A stretch of DNA of 64,000 bases from Amphiduros pacificus (GCA_949316495.1 OX439003.1:22196295-22260294); one strand, 5' to 3'. Shown: positions 13,622 to 26,900, numbered from the stretch's first letter. Numbers and translations are program-made. Notes: a model not told the origin generated them from the letters alone.

Positions 13622-16600
13622 ATGATGGGAGACGACGGTGTAACACCTGGATTTCTCACCAAGTTGGATTTAACCCATTTCTACGAAGCAATGGGAGGAG
13701 GATACAATCTGCAGCGCCACGCCTGGGCCAAGGGCCTCGCATCCCCGACCGACAAGGCGGCTCAGTACCTCACACACAAGCTTGCCAGGGTTGGACCTGC
13801 CAAGGCAGAGTGCTATCCTCACGTGCAAGACATCATGGATAAAGCCGGTCACAACCAGGTAAGCATTATATGCGTTTTTTATTTTAAAAATATATTTAAG
13901 TGGAATATTTTTTTATGAAAATCTAATACTTGCGATGTTTCTTGTGCGGGTATGACTTCAAGGGCCGAGTTCATACTAACAATGCGGCGTCAGTAGCATA
14001 TCCTCAATTTTATATTCATGTCGTCATTATCTTTGTTGCATGACTAATTACTGAAAATATAAATACAAATTCATCTACATATGCAATGTGGATACAATTT
14101 AATATATTCGGCAATGAGAAACTGAACGTTTAAATCTGTTAATTTACTGGTTTCGTGTGCACCCACAAGATCAGTGGCAGAGAACGCGCAGAGGAAACGG
14201 GACAAAATTGCTCAAAATCATGTGGGATACAAAGGAAGCTGTGTTGAAGTTAACTAGGTTTAACTTTTTACATCGAAGCTTATTTTTCAAAAAGATTGAA
14301 ACTTTATTTTTGATTCTCATCAAGTATTGTAGGATCTTGTACATCCATAGGTGTTTGTGGAACAAATCTCTTTGTTTTAACATATATTACCAATTTTGAT
14401 CGTCTTCCATGTGCCTTTGGTATGACTCTAGAAAAAGATTAAATAAATACTCATAATTTTCAGAAATATTAGGTTTTAGTTATGGTTGTAGGTAGTCATG
14501 TAAGCAATTACCGGTTCTTCATTCTCAAAACGCGCCGTCTCTTGTTGTTAGGGAAGACAATCACATCACGTGATTCCTGGCATTGTTGCCAAGGAGAGCA
14601 TCTTCTAATCACGTGACTCCCGCTAAGCGTTGAACCTCCAAGGTTGAACAAATTAAAACCGCTTTGTGGTTCTAACTATTAACAACAATTGTCTCAAAAC
14701 ACTTTATAATGGGTAACACCTTTTATTAATTCTTTTCAAAGGTATTGCTGGAAATAGTTGACCTTGATGCGGCTCCTCGGGACTTAGTCACCCGCCAGCT
14801 GCCCAACAGAATCGCTTCCCTCAAGGCCCTCAGGGGCAACAAACATATTGTAAGACATTGAATATATTGGTTGGAAAAGTTAAAATTGTTGAAAAAATTC
14901 ATTCATGTAACTGATATAGTAACTCCTAATGTATAATTAACTTCTTGGAACAATATAAAATTTGAAATCTATGATAAATGACCTTTTTTCAGGCACAGTG
15001 CTACGATCAGTTCGACTCGCCCTGGGTGAAGCTCGCCAATGATCGCCACAGATATCGCTACATTGCTGATGAACATGTCCCGGAAGGGCGTCCTCTATCG
15101 GAAGTTGTCGGCCCTAGAGGACTTCCAGAACACCAAGCCTGGAAACTATTTCATCAGCTCTGCGATGCCATCCAGTTCTACCATGCTCGCAAAGTAGCTC
15201 ACTGGTGAGTGGTGATAAATCTTGCTAACAATTTATAATCATATCATAACCTTATCATCTCAAGACTTCTCAAACCGATATCACTCATTTCTCATGAACA
15301 TCAAGCAACAGGCTTTTTACTTTCTTTCTTATTTTCCTTGCAATTGAAACCCATGTTGTTTGCGCATGTCTTAGTCAATGCATCTTTTCTTTTGATTTCT
15401 TGCCACATCAGTCATATCACTCCAGACTCCATCCTGGTTGATAAGAACGACTGCCTCAAACTTACAGGTACATATCATCATCAGCAGTCTTAATCTTTTA
15501 TAAGACATTTCACACCATTTCATTACTTAATTCATATTTTATTATAGTTAAGCTTGACACTCTTAAGGTCTATAATCCACAATCAGTTTGAAGCATCGGG
15601 AGAGAACTTCGTGTGGTCTCGTATATTTACGTAACTGGCTTCGGCTCTGCATGCTCTGGGGGATTCCAGGATGAGAGTGAGGCTATGACGTCAGTGGGGG
15701 GTATTTCTCATACAGCACACATGGTGTCCAGCTGCAATAACTGAGTCGAACCCGTTTTAACGGTAGTTAAAACGGGTTCAATTTAAATAATAAAAGTTTA
15801 AGACTAGCTGGTTAAGTTTACTTTTTCTGTGCTAAATTAACAAATAACATGACTTTGAACACATTTAAGCCAAAAAAACATAAGTCTGTCCCAGTGTTTC
15901 ATTGTGGATTATAGACCTTAAATACAAAGAAGTTTTTCGTTCAGAAAAAATATCCATGGCGTACAGCAATAAATGTCATTGACTAATATATTTTAAAATG
16001 TTTTGTGCCGATAAAATACTTCACACCATTCTTAATGTCCATTTTCTGGGTTTTTTTTATCCAGACTTCACATATTCCAAGAGGATGTGGGGCAAGAAGA
16101 GGAAGGCGCGACTCGTCAAGCACTCCTGCGCCGCACCCGAGGTCCTCAAGGGCAACAAGTCTGACCCATTCGCCGCTGATATGTGGAGCCTGTAAGTTTT
16201 GATGACCACATTATTTCATTTATTGATATCATTATCCATTACTTTTAACCTATAAAAATTATAGAACCGTGATTGCACATTATTTCGTTTCTGACAAGAA
16301 AATGTTTTTTTTTTAATATTTTATTATTTTTTATTCTGTTTAACAAAATACAGTGTGCTTGGTGATTTGGAACACTAAAATATATGCTAGTATATTCACA
16401 AACAAGATATGTGATGACATTTCAGAGGCTGCATATTATACTTCATGACACATGGTCACCTGCCATTCCAGCCTGACAAATGCGGCAAGAAGCTAAATGC
16501 CAGCCTTCTGACATCACTGACCTTCAGAGATGACCTCTCCCAGGGTGAGTCAAGGAATGATAAGTTATGATAAGCAATATTAAGTTATATATTGATATAA

Positions 16601-17054
16601 TTCACTTTGTTTCATGCTTTCATTTTTTATATTTCTATTCATGGGATGAAATGTTTCTTTTTTAGAATTAATTGACCTATTGAAACTCTTGCTAACACAC
16701 AAGTCAAAGATGCGTGTTTGTGACTGGGCCCGAGTTATCAACCATAAATGGATGCAGACTGCACCTATGAATGATGTCAACAACAACAACACAGATGTCT
16801 ATGGGTAAATATCAAATGCTATAAAATATATATGAAAACAAAATGATAACATTTTCACACTCTTTCATCAAGTTTCAAATTTTAAAAAGAGAGATAAATA
16901 TAAGATTTTTCATATCCTCCTATTTTTGAATATGGTTTAAATAATCAAACTATTCCTTAATATTTCCATGTGATATACATTCTATAATTTATGTATTTTT
17001 TATTTTTATTTTTTTAGGGTTTCTGATCTGCCTCATTGGATATTTCTGTTCTAG
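13622..17054 (+). CDS. TSSK-like protein pseudokinase
   Basis: Eight exons join in frame to 344 residues: 13622-13858, 14742-14849, 14993-15204, 15412-15467, 16065-16191, 16426-16544, 16666-16804, 17018-17054. The fold is that of testis-specific serine kinases (CAMK group). YNLQRHAWAKGL replaces the Gly loop. VLLEIVDLDAAPRDLV lines up with VAVKIID..AP.DF. LFHQLCDAIQFYHARKVAH lines up with FxQLxxAIxYCHxxxVVH. AAPEVLKGN, DMWSLGCILYFMTHGHLPF and a closing HKWMQ follow. Catalytic residues are gone: the VAIK lysine is E83, HRD reads H185-C-H, and DFG reads D205-F-T. The activation segment is short and lysine/arginine-rich. This is therefore a pseudokinase, probably a scaffold or regulator in the male germ line by analogy to TSSK; that role is inferred. 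If the last intron is kept, the protein stops at 16808, 11 residues shorter. AATAAA follows at 17203. Confidence 0.85.
15563..15921. mobile_element. TTAA-flanked MITE (piggyBac-type) in the pseudokinase gene
   Basis: A 351-bp element (15567-15917) has inverted ends GGTCTATAATCCACAAT / ATTGTGGATTATAGACC, and each side abuts TTAA (15563-15566 and 15918-15921), the target duplication typical of piggyBac-superfamily elements. An inner perfect palindrome (GAACCCGTTTTAAC...GTTAAAACGGGTTC, about 15749-15780) and a TGACGTCA site at about 15687 lie inside. It carries no transposase and sits in the intron between exons 4 and 5. Confidence 0.8.
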
Positions 17055-17202
17055 CTGCATAATGAAAATCAGTACAATGTTAAAGATAATTGGTTAATAA
17101 TAATAATAGACATACGCTTCCATCTTATACCTGCCTCACATCTTAAGTGATATATTTACACATCAATTGAATACATCATTTTATTCCACCTTGTTCTGTT
17201 TC

Positions 17203-17208
17203 AATAAA
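17203..17208 (+). terminator. Polyadenylation signal of the pseudokinase gene
   Basis: A canonical AATAAA lies about 150 bp after the predicted stop codon, in the same orientation and before a T-rich stretch. Confidence 0.6.
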
Positions 17209-18877
17209 ATGCTTCATTTCTTCATGAAACAAAAGAGTTATATTTATCATTTCTCAAGTTATATTTCTTATTATTTTTTGTTGAAATAATTGTTTATTCT
17301 CAAACAATAACCACCCCCCCCCCCAAAAAAAAAATATATTATTAATAAAAAATAAATATGCGACATCTCTCAGAACCAAAATCCAGCCATAATCAATCAA
17401 TTTCTCACAGTGATAAATTCCATCTGAAACCTCAATTGATAAGTAAAATAGATTTGATAAGGCTCTTTAGAGAAAATTATTTATCACAAACAGACATATT
17501 TATTTATCACGTATTATCAAAATGTCAAATGGCAATTGTAGTCAAAATCAGGACTCTGAAATATTTCAAAGTCTCACATACCACATTTTAGCAGAACTAC
17601 AACTGGCATGTATTTGTCAATAACTTTGGATCTCATTAATTAGTTGGAGTCTTATCTAAATCTGCTTAGTGTTTCTACTACATTGCCTAATTTGTGTAAT
17701 TCCACCACAGGGTCTATACAATCCAGCTTGATTGTATTTTGCTTGGATCTTAAATTTGTTGTCAAGCATGAAAATTTATAATTTGATGAACAAACTAAGA
17801 AAGAAGTACATGGATGACAAATCTGGTTCTTTCTTTGAATAGCTTTATTAGATGAAACTAATTATAGTTTAATGACCTTATTAAAGTTCCCAGAAATTTT
17901 AAATCAATGAATGCATCATCTATATATAGAATGGGTATTAGGTCTATATGCTATTAGGAAATGATTTGTCTGATTTAACTCAGGATTTCTTTTACCTTTT
18001 TTTTGGCTTTCCAAACAGATGTACAGTATAAATATACTTTTAAATAACAATTATGGTTTTATTGACTAGATATTAACACATGCACATGCATTTAGCAAAT
18101 ATCAGAGACATTTAACACATCTCTGCAAATATTAAATGAAAATTAACTTGTTTGAACCAATTTAACACGCACCACCCCCTGATTTTATTATGCTAAGAGA
18201 GATGCAAATTTCAATTAATTGGTGCAAAAGATATTTGATTCTTCTTCTTCTTCGAAGAAAATATTTGGTGTATTCTGTCCAAGTTGAGAGCTAAATTTGT
18301 TTGCGGCTTTTCATTAGATGACAGGCTGTTATTGTCGCCATGGCTATCCATATCAGTATCGACCAGTAAATATAGCTAACCATACCCGCATTGCACGTTC
18401 AGAACGGTGTGCAGCGAGATTGGAATCGCCGCGATATTTGTACTCTTGGTAAGGTTTTGGGACTTAATTGCGGAACAACTGTATAAATACAGATATAACC
18501 AAGTATTCTTTCGATTTAACAAGATTCTGCTGACAAGGTACGTGATCCCGGCAGCGAACAACCCACATCAACTGCCGCATCAGAGTGAATGAACCCAAAA
18601 TTCGGAGTCGCAAAGGCAAAGTTCTCATTTCTCGTTCAGCGTTCATCAGGGTGCATGCGTTCGTCAGTTTCGAGCAAGGCATCATCTCGCAGTTTAGTCC
18701 GGATTGCCAGAGTCATGCTCGCGACGTACCAATTCCTTTCCTAACATTTAGCAAACAGTTTAACATAATAAACATGGTATCAAATTTAGGGTTTTCGATT
18801 GCTACCAGTTTTCACTGTTCGACTGGGCAATGCTGCCACCTGGTGTGTTAAAGTTTGTCACACATTGTTTAACTTTT

Positions 18878-19370
18878 TATACCCAAAGCCATCGGCAAAA
18901 TAGACTTGAAATCCACAGTTATCATAAGTGCCATGCACTGCCTACCCAATTTAAGTTCTGACTCCAATAGAACTCGTTTTCCGGCAACAGGATTTAAAGG
19001 AACCATGTTTCTATTAATTCAACATTGGATTTTAGGCTTGTTAGAAAAAAATTCTTTGTCTTTTCTTGATCTCAGCATTGTTTCGGAATTGTTTACGAGT
19101 TTGCACAATCAGGGGAAAGTGGGTCAGTCTAATTATAGGAGTGACAGCAATGATCAGGTAAAAAATTGAAGAAAAAACACTACAGAAATCACACGGATTT
19201 GTATTTTTAGTCATTATGACTGGGAACGATAGTGACATGGGTCATAACTGCAACAGTCAGTCGCCGTAGGTCGAGTTTATTTACTGGGGAAACTTCAATA
19301 TCATGGGCAGTGTCTGGTGTTTCGAGAAACAGTGGATTTCAAGTCTATTTTGCCGATGTCTTTGGGTATA
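18878..19370. repeat. Inverted pair of a dispersed repeat (arms 18878-18975 and 19272-19370)
   Basis: The left arm begins TATACCCAAAGCCATCGGC and continues AAAATAGACTTGAAATCCAC. The right arm contains the reverse complement (GTGGATTTCAAGTCTATTTT, then GCCGATGTCTTTGGGTATA). Similarity then weakens through the ACTGCC and ATTGAAGTT blocks. The two arms bracket about 300 bp, as in a foldback or MITE-type element. A third copy in left-arm orientation lies at 20116-20204. Confidence 0.65.
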
Positions 19371-19584
19371 GACATGCAAGCATAGTAAAAAATGTTGGGA
19401 GGTATGTCATTTTATTTCCATTACTGTCTTTCTGGAAACTTTCACTTCTCTGAAACATTTTTGTAGTATGATGGAGAATTATAACGCACATTGATCTGTG
19501 GATCTGTTAGTATGACCGCACAAGGAAAACATGTTTTTTGGGAGAAAAATAGCTCTTTTAAATGCACGTGCTAGAAAAAAAAGA

Positions 19585-19857
19585 ATGACGTCATCGTGCG
19601 GCAATTACCTACTTACATAAATAATTAGTAAACAAACAACAATGCAACCAAAATAGCGGTGTCACGATTTTCGGTTTTAAAATGGACGCATTATAGAATG
19701 GTTATGTTCATCGGAAAGAACATGAAAAATGTGTTATTTTGGTGTAAAAACCATGTCAATCGGACTAGTATTAACAAAGTTATGACTAAATTTATGAAAA
19801 TTGAAGATCATTGCAGCTTGAGTTGCACGTGCGTAAAATCCCGCACGATGACGTCAT
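19585..19857. mobile_element. Small element with 17-bp perfect inverted ends, MITE-like
   Basis: ATGACGTCATCGTGCGG at 19585-19601 is repeated exactly in reverse complement at 19841-19857, enclosing about 240 bp. Both ends contain the cAMP-response-element core TGACGTCA, and a GCACGTGC palindrome lies close to each end (19564 and 19825). It has no coding capacity. I read it as a MITE. A bidirectional bZIP/E-box regulatory module is the alternative. Confidence 0.55.
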
Positions 19858-20115
19858 AGGCACATATTGCAATAAATGATCATAATTTATGGGGGTTGCA
19901 AGATTAGTTTTAAATGTCGATTTGTGTTTCCTTGGTTACTGATATAATTATTTTGTCTATGAATTTCAATGTATTTACACATATATGATCATTTAATGTA
20001 ATTTATATAATTTATTTTACTAGAAAGTATCTCTTTAAGATTCTAAACTGAATTTTTTTGAATCACATTTGTTTTTCTGAAGTTTCATCTGATTACTCCT
20101 GTATAAATTTATTGT

Positions 20116-20204
20116 TAAAATAGACTTGAAATCCGCTGGCACTGTTTCCAGAAACACCACACACTGCCCATTATATTGAAGTTTACCTACTGAATGAACT
20201 CGAC
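20116..20204 (+). repeat. Third copy of the 18.9-kb dispersed repeat
   Basis: TTAAAATAGACTTGAAATCC is followed by the CTGTTTCCAGAAACACCA, CACTGCCCAT and TATTGAAGTTTAC blocks. It matches the right arm at 19272-19370 (reverse complement) more closely than the left arm. Confidence 0.6.
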
Positions 20205-20324
20205 TTTGTCATAGTCATGTTTACTTCAATATTTAAGCATTCGATTTTATTTGTTAATTTATGCACAAGTATTTCCTTATTTTATAAATTCTAAATGAAC
20301 TTGATTTGGTTAAGATCAGCACTT

Positions 20325-20466
20325 GTTTTCTGCATGTGCATTTTTGCAAAATATTCATATATTTTCTTCACAACATACAGAATGGTCGTCATCATGTTGC
20401 TTGTTATGTTGTCAAACCTATTCCATCATGCATTGTACAAGACACAAAAAAACCTGGTGGATCACA
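20325..20466 (+). pseudogene. Exon-like fragment with a hydrophobic segment, paralogous to 49739-49926
   Basis: One frame reads IFAKYSYIFFTTYRMV and then VIMLLVMLSNLFHHALY before a stop. The segment at 49739-49926 reads FVAKFQSIPFTAYRVV and then IILLAVLSTHLSQHELYL in the matching positions, so the two are related at the protein level. I do not recognise the family; the segment would suit the first membrane helix of a transporter. No clean splice borders are seen here, so it is more likely a relic than a live exon. Confidence 0.35.
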
Positions 20467-20945
20467 ATTGTTGACATTCAAAGCCGTGAGAATTGCCACT
20501 GATTACAGTGCAGCTAATCTAGAGAGTATCTGATGGTGAAGATGATGTATTTGTTTCTCAGCTCCAGCATCCATGTAAACTTCGGCACATGGTCTATGAC
20601 ATACTCTCCTTTGCATCAGGCTCACTATAACACCCTCTCCGTTTATGCAATATATGTTATGCAGATATGTCCAAATACGCTGAATGTATCCAACCGCACG
20701 TGCATGGTGTGATGACGTATTTACAGCCTTTCAGTAAGACAGCACGTGCACGATATGATGATGTAACTCAATTCTATAGCTCATTAATATTCATGAGCGC
20801 CCAAATAGTACGACAATTGGTCATGTCATCGCTAGGCCTATATTGAAGAGGCCTAGTAAAGCTGGGTATCCATGACATGGCGATTCTAACAAAACTTTTT
20901 TTTTATTATCCAGGTAAAATTGATGTAAATTTATTGGACCATTGA

Positions 20946-23900
20946 ATGGACGGATTGAAAGATATTGGGAACTGGGCAGACGTGAAGCCAGATCCTGTTG
21001 AGTGGAATTCCAGAGCAGGCCCCTCTGAATATGGTTGGCAATCCACAAGAAGGGCAGGGAGGCCCTCAGACCACCGGAGAGATGATCATCATGCCAGAGG
21101 GAGAACTGGTAACTGGAGAAATGACAGCCAAAAAAGACACAACAAAGGTAAAAAGAGAATAAAGGAGACCCCGATAGAGAGAGAACGAAAATGGGCAGTT
21201 TTCAGCTGCTGGGTCAGGATTCACCATCCAGAATTTGATACAGTAAGTCAGATCCAGTCATATTGTCTATCAGTGGTTTCAACAAGTCTTCAATGGTTTA
21301 AAAATATCACAATGTTATGGAATGAGCTCACCAATCTGAAAAGCATTTGGAAGTAAAATATACATATATTTATATATTCCAATCCATTCGGATCTAGTTC
21401 ATTCTGATCAATTCTTGGCCATTCTAGCAAGTTCTTGGATATTCTAATCAATTTTTAGCCGTTCTAATCAGTTCTTAGCCATTCTAATCAGTTCTTAGCC
21501 ATTCTAATCAATTCCTTGACATTCTAGTCTATCCCAGTCAACTCTAATATATTCTTATATTTTCTTTTTTAATGTTACCTAGTCCATTCTAGAAATAATC
21601 TATTCCTTTCCATTTTTCCTATAATGCTATACTTGGCCGTACTTAGAATATCAGAAATGGGTTAGGATGACTTTTGACGAACACTGAGTTGTGCACTGTC
21701 AGATTTCTTTGCCTCTGCACACATTGACCTTAATGCAGTGACCATAAAGTCACAAATTTTGTGTGAAGCATATCTCAGCAACTGCTTAGGGCCTTGACAT
21801 ATGCACTGGCCCTGAACCACCAGATTCTCTGTTTGGGCCAGGGAATGCTCTGTTATAGTGGCCCAGTTGGGCAACCATGTTTTTGCTCTTTTATTGGCCC
21901 AAACTATCTTGATTTATTCTAATTCTTGATAAATATTTGTTTCATATCATGATCAATGGGCTTGTAAATTTTGATTGGGACTGGTAACCCCCACTCAGAC
22001 ACTAGTCACTATACAGCCTTATGTGCAACGTTTTCTATTGTACCACACATCCTATTGTCCTTGGAAACTTCAGGCCACCACTTCTCTTGCTCTTGTGGCC
22101 CAACTCGGTAACCAACATTTAGGTATCTTTGATATGTCAATGCGATTTTCTTTGGTACTAGTATCCCCAATAGACAGCATAATGATACCATAGAAATATT
22201 GCTTTGGTAAGGGACGAGTAGAAAACCATAACAGAAAACCAACCTGTTTGTTAGTTACACAGTTCATGTGTTTTCATTTAAGTCAGGAGAGCTATCAACC
22301 CAGGGGGTAATGTTTACTGGTTATGTGACTACATATGAAATAATGGAAGAACATCAATGTCATCAACAGTGATGAAAGTCTTTAGGAAATATCCTGAATT
22401 CATGTTTTTCTCTTCAAATATGAAATTCAAAATGGTCTGAACTCAGTCTGAAACATCCAAAAATGGAATTTCTGAAAGGGGGTAGGGGTATCTTCAGGTT
22501 AATCTTTAAGAGTTTCAGGTTTTTTCCTGAATGCTGACTTTCATCACTGCATCAAAGACTTCTTTAAAGTTATGCAGCATATCTCGATACTCACAGAATT
22601 ATCTATAGATATCACTTTTAGTTATTTATTTTTCACATGCAGAAATTTAGGAATATTTTATTTTAATCTATAGGAGATAACATCCTTGGATGTATTGCTC
22701 AACTTGAATGAGTCGAACCACCCACAGCGGCATACAGTAGAAATAGTATACTCAAAAGAGTTTCTGCCTCAGTATCGCGCTGGTGTGATAGGTGCAGATG
22801 GGAAACCGAGGGGCCAGGTTCCCAATTCAACACAAGTCCTGGACAACTTGGAGAGTACTTGTAGATTTATTGCAGCTAAAACTCAACTGCCTGAATGCAG
22901 TGCTTCAGTACAATATTCAAAAGGTGATTTTTTAACATTTTTTTTATTTAAAAAAATTTAAAATAAAATTGTAGTGAATATATTTGCTTTATATTTTAAA
23001 TACATTGAATACTACTAAAAGTTTGATCAACAATACTTGGTAAAAGTAATCTTACAATATACTTCAGCTCCATTATCATGGATATCTCCACATTCACGAT
23101 TTATGGGACATTTCTATATCAACAAAGTTTTTACAGACAAAGAAAAACAAAGGTTTGTGAAGATTTGAGAACTTTGAATTTATATAGAATTAGAAATAGA
23201 ATAATATAAAGAGAATTCGAAAAAAATATTAAATATACCGGTAATTCTCGCTATCTGCTCTCCCGGTTTATTGAACACCAGATGTCAGCTCGGTTGATTC
23301 GCAATGCATTGTGGGCCGATTTGTTGCACGCTATACTTCCGGGGCACATGTTTGGCCCACGGACCTCACGTAGTGAATGTCTGCACTCGGGACACATGCA
23401 GCACATATTTTTGAAATTGCAGTTCAGTTTATTTACATTGGAACATGATTAATCAATTAGTGAACATAAGATGACCGTTGAAGACCTGTACACACTTATC
23501 TAGCAGATTGAAATGACGAAGGAATAACGTGCGTTTGTTTTGACTGGTGAATAATTGGACCGGAAGTACCCAGTGCAACAATCGAGGTGAAATTCGATCG
23601 TAGCGCTCTGAAAATGCAGCGGATACGGGAGAGCAGATAGGGAGAATTGATATTAATATTTAATGATAGAAAGTTCATTCTTTAATATAATGTAACATAA
23701 ATATAATGAATGTTTCTGTTCTAGTTGGCTACACCCAAGTCACATAGAAAATACAGTGACACAAGTTGTGTCTGTTGAGGACTTGTTAAATATACCCAAC
23801 CTGCAGCAAGTACTTATTGTGAACTCTTGCTGGCTTGAGGAGATGGACATGCTCACTATTTTCCCACCAGATGTCACTATTAATATTGTGTGCCAATCAG

Positions 23901-26900
23901 TAAGTAAATGTCCGGTGTCTGCCTAACAGATTTCACATTAATGAGTGTACATCGCTTAAGTTATTTAAAGATACTGAGAGTACACAAGGAGGGAATTATC
24001 TTAGTTCTCCATTTAATGGACCCCTATTATTTCAAAGTTCTGTGACAGTATTATACTAATACTTTGCAGAGAATAGGACTCATGACAAGCAAAACTTTAT
24101 AGTTAGGGTATTGCCCATACACAAAACTTTGTATTTTTTCTCTCCCTGGACCTTTTGTCAAAGTTTATAAAAATAAGATTTAACCACTTTATACTCATTT
24201 TTGACTCGTGTTCCTCCCTATTAAAATGCCCGTGTTCAGGTCAAGGCTGTATATCATTGGTGATGATGAGGTTTAATGTTTTTTCATAATATTTTAATTG
24301 TAGAGGAAGAATCAAGAAATACCAGTTCAGCTAAATGCAAAAGTCTGTCCAGTCCATAAAGGTACATAAACTCACAAATTTCTCTCCATTCTACCCTATT
24401 AGATTTAGGTGTTGTAAAATAGAAAGAACCAAATACACTTTTATGCCAAAGTGTGAAAAGTAGCACTGATTAGAGTTTTAAATCTAATCATTGCTTTGGA
24501 AAAGTGCAAATATCTTTTAAAAAATAAAATAAGTATAATTCCAAAGAGTAGATTATTTCATCTGCCTGTGATTATCATATTAATATGTGGTATTCAGATT
24601 TATGTGTTTATATCTGCAGTGGTAATAGCAGAGGAGGATAACTGTGACTGTCCAGAGGCCCGCAGCGTTTCTGTCACCCACCCTTTCTTCTCTGACAACA
24701 TTCGCTGCAACTTTGTCATGCTCAGGTACATTCCCTGACACCCAACAATTTAATGTTGTTTTGTAAGAATTTTTGTTTGTTGATGTTCAGGTTTAGGTAT
24801 TGCCTGGTAAATATGAAAGAAGTATGTTATGATGTTTCAGGTCCTCTCATCGACTGAGGTTCGTGTTGTTGTCTGATAGTTTGCGACGAGTGAGATGGGA
24901 TTGGTTGGCTCAGTTTGGCTGGTACTATGATTTCGCAGTTGATGAGCAGAACAGTAGCACAGGTGAAAAATATTATTTGTATCTCTAAACAATTAAAGTT
25001 TTCATTGTAAAATATTGAATATTTTGAAACAAACAAAACGAAAATAAAGGAATAAACACAAAATGAAACATTCGTTGCAAACTTATGGGGGAGTTGAAAT
25101 TATCTTTGTTCATCCTTTAAAAACATTTAATTTGGTACATGGGCGAATATTCTAGCACAACCATATGAAGAGCTGTGCCTTTTCAGTCTCGATTATGTAA
25201 GTTCCTCTAATATTGCTCAGGCGTTACTGCAAATTATCAATCAGACTTTTGTTTGTCATTTCTGTTCAAATAGTCCTATTTCCACCATATCTGAACTAAA
25301 CTTGCTTAAAATTCCTTGTTTTATCGATTGGGAAGTATTTCCAAGCTATTTAAAGTGATAATTTTACACAGTGATAGGCGAACACAGTGATATCGTATTG
25401 AAGTTCTGCTTTGTTGACATCACACACTTCATTTTCTTTGTTTACATGTTATAGTAATATATTCATCCGCATACCCATGCAATCGTTAACAAAAAAGGTA
25501 TCATCCGTGTAACAAAAAATATCCTGAGTTGAGACTCCATAATTTTAAGAGGAACTACACGAGAAAGGAAATAGATACATATGTAATTTTCCCTCTGCTT
25601 GGTTTAATGAATTTTATAATTCAGTATTGATATAACCTGTGTTTGATCTGATCAAACACAATGTAAAATCAGGAATTTTACATTTAAATGCTTTAATTAA
25701 ACAATCATACAGCTTAAATATTATCACATGTTTTGACTCGGGGGGGGGGGGGGGGGGAATCATAAAAGAAGGTCTGATGTTCTAAGTTATGCAGAAAATT
25801 GTCTCCAAAGAAAAGGATTCAGCTGCATGTCCTCATTGTATATCTACACCGTTCATTGCAGATGACACATGCCCCTTCCGGAGTGACCTGACTGACCTAC
25901 TGGACAACCTGGGAGCAGACCACAGCAGTCTCCTGCAGAATGCTTTGCTCAGTGAGCTGTCTCCGGCCATCTCACTCATCACCATGCATGCAGGTAAGCT
26001 TCTACCATTATCTTTATGAACTCCTATTAAATCATTTGTCTGAGATTAATAAAAGACATAGCAAAATTAATCTGAGGTTTGGTAACACAAAACTGTTAAT
26101 TATTGAACAAACTTTTACAATTACATGGCTGAACATATATTCATGTTCTGTAGACTATTTTTTATATTTTCAATCATTCCTCTTGAATTAGTTACAAAGA
26201 TGAATAGAAAACTTCAAATTCAATGTACACAGAGGTGCTCAAATTCAAATTTGGCTAAGAGATATCTCCTCTTAAATATTACAAATAATATGTTGGAAAA
26301 GAGATTAAAGTAGACAATTCAGTGTAATATTCAAGCTAGATAACCTCCTTATACTTTGATATTACAAATCAGTCATAATGCATTTTTGTAGGTGCCAAAA
26401 TGAATCACACAGTTGAACTTGGTCTTAAAAAACTACAATCATTACAAAATCAGACAGATTGGCCAGAGTCAACACCAAAGGTAAATGCCTTTTTCATATG
26501 GAAATATATTTAATGAATTAACAAGAAAGTCTTTTTTAAGAAAGAATTTGTATGCAATTTCCTTTTAGAAAATGATGTTTTATTATTTCTCCATTTCCCC
26601 AATTAAATGGCCTGGTCGTAAATCTCACCAAATGTCGTCTGTTGAGGATGCCTTTGATTATGAAAATCTAATGTGATAGGCGATCTTTGTTTCCGAGCGG
26701 ATTTGCGAACTGCTAAAAGAAGGAAATATGCATGGTTCAGAGTGCCCATTTTGCTACGTGAGAGTACGAATTGTATGCAGCTTCATTCATGTAAATCTAC
26801 ATGAGAGTACAAATCAGATGCGTCACAGAATGACAGAATGACATGTACATAGAAATCTCTGATGTATACACACTAGCCCTTGTTGTCTCTGATCACTAAA

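Larger units (their letters stand above)
17055..20945. other. Repeat-rich spacer between pseudokinase and the 38-exon gene
   Basis: This contains the pseudokinase 3' UTR, a poly-C/poly-A run near 17313-17335, and then a less AT-rich stretch from about 18300 with several repeats listed separately. Around 20690-20780, GCACGTGC and TGATGACGTA-type motifs recur shortly before the next gene. An acceptor-like TTATTATCCAG at about 20903-20913 precedes the start codon at 20946, which suggests an untranslated 5' exon further left. No confident protein-coding exon was found. Confidence 0.5.

Noticed and set aside
15412-16070. GFD in place of DFG in the pseudokinase
   Set aside because: This came from reading the exons unjoined; the split codon gives Asp, so the motif is DFT.
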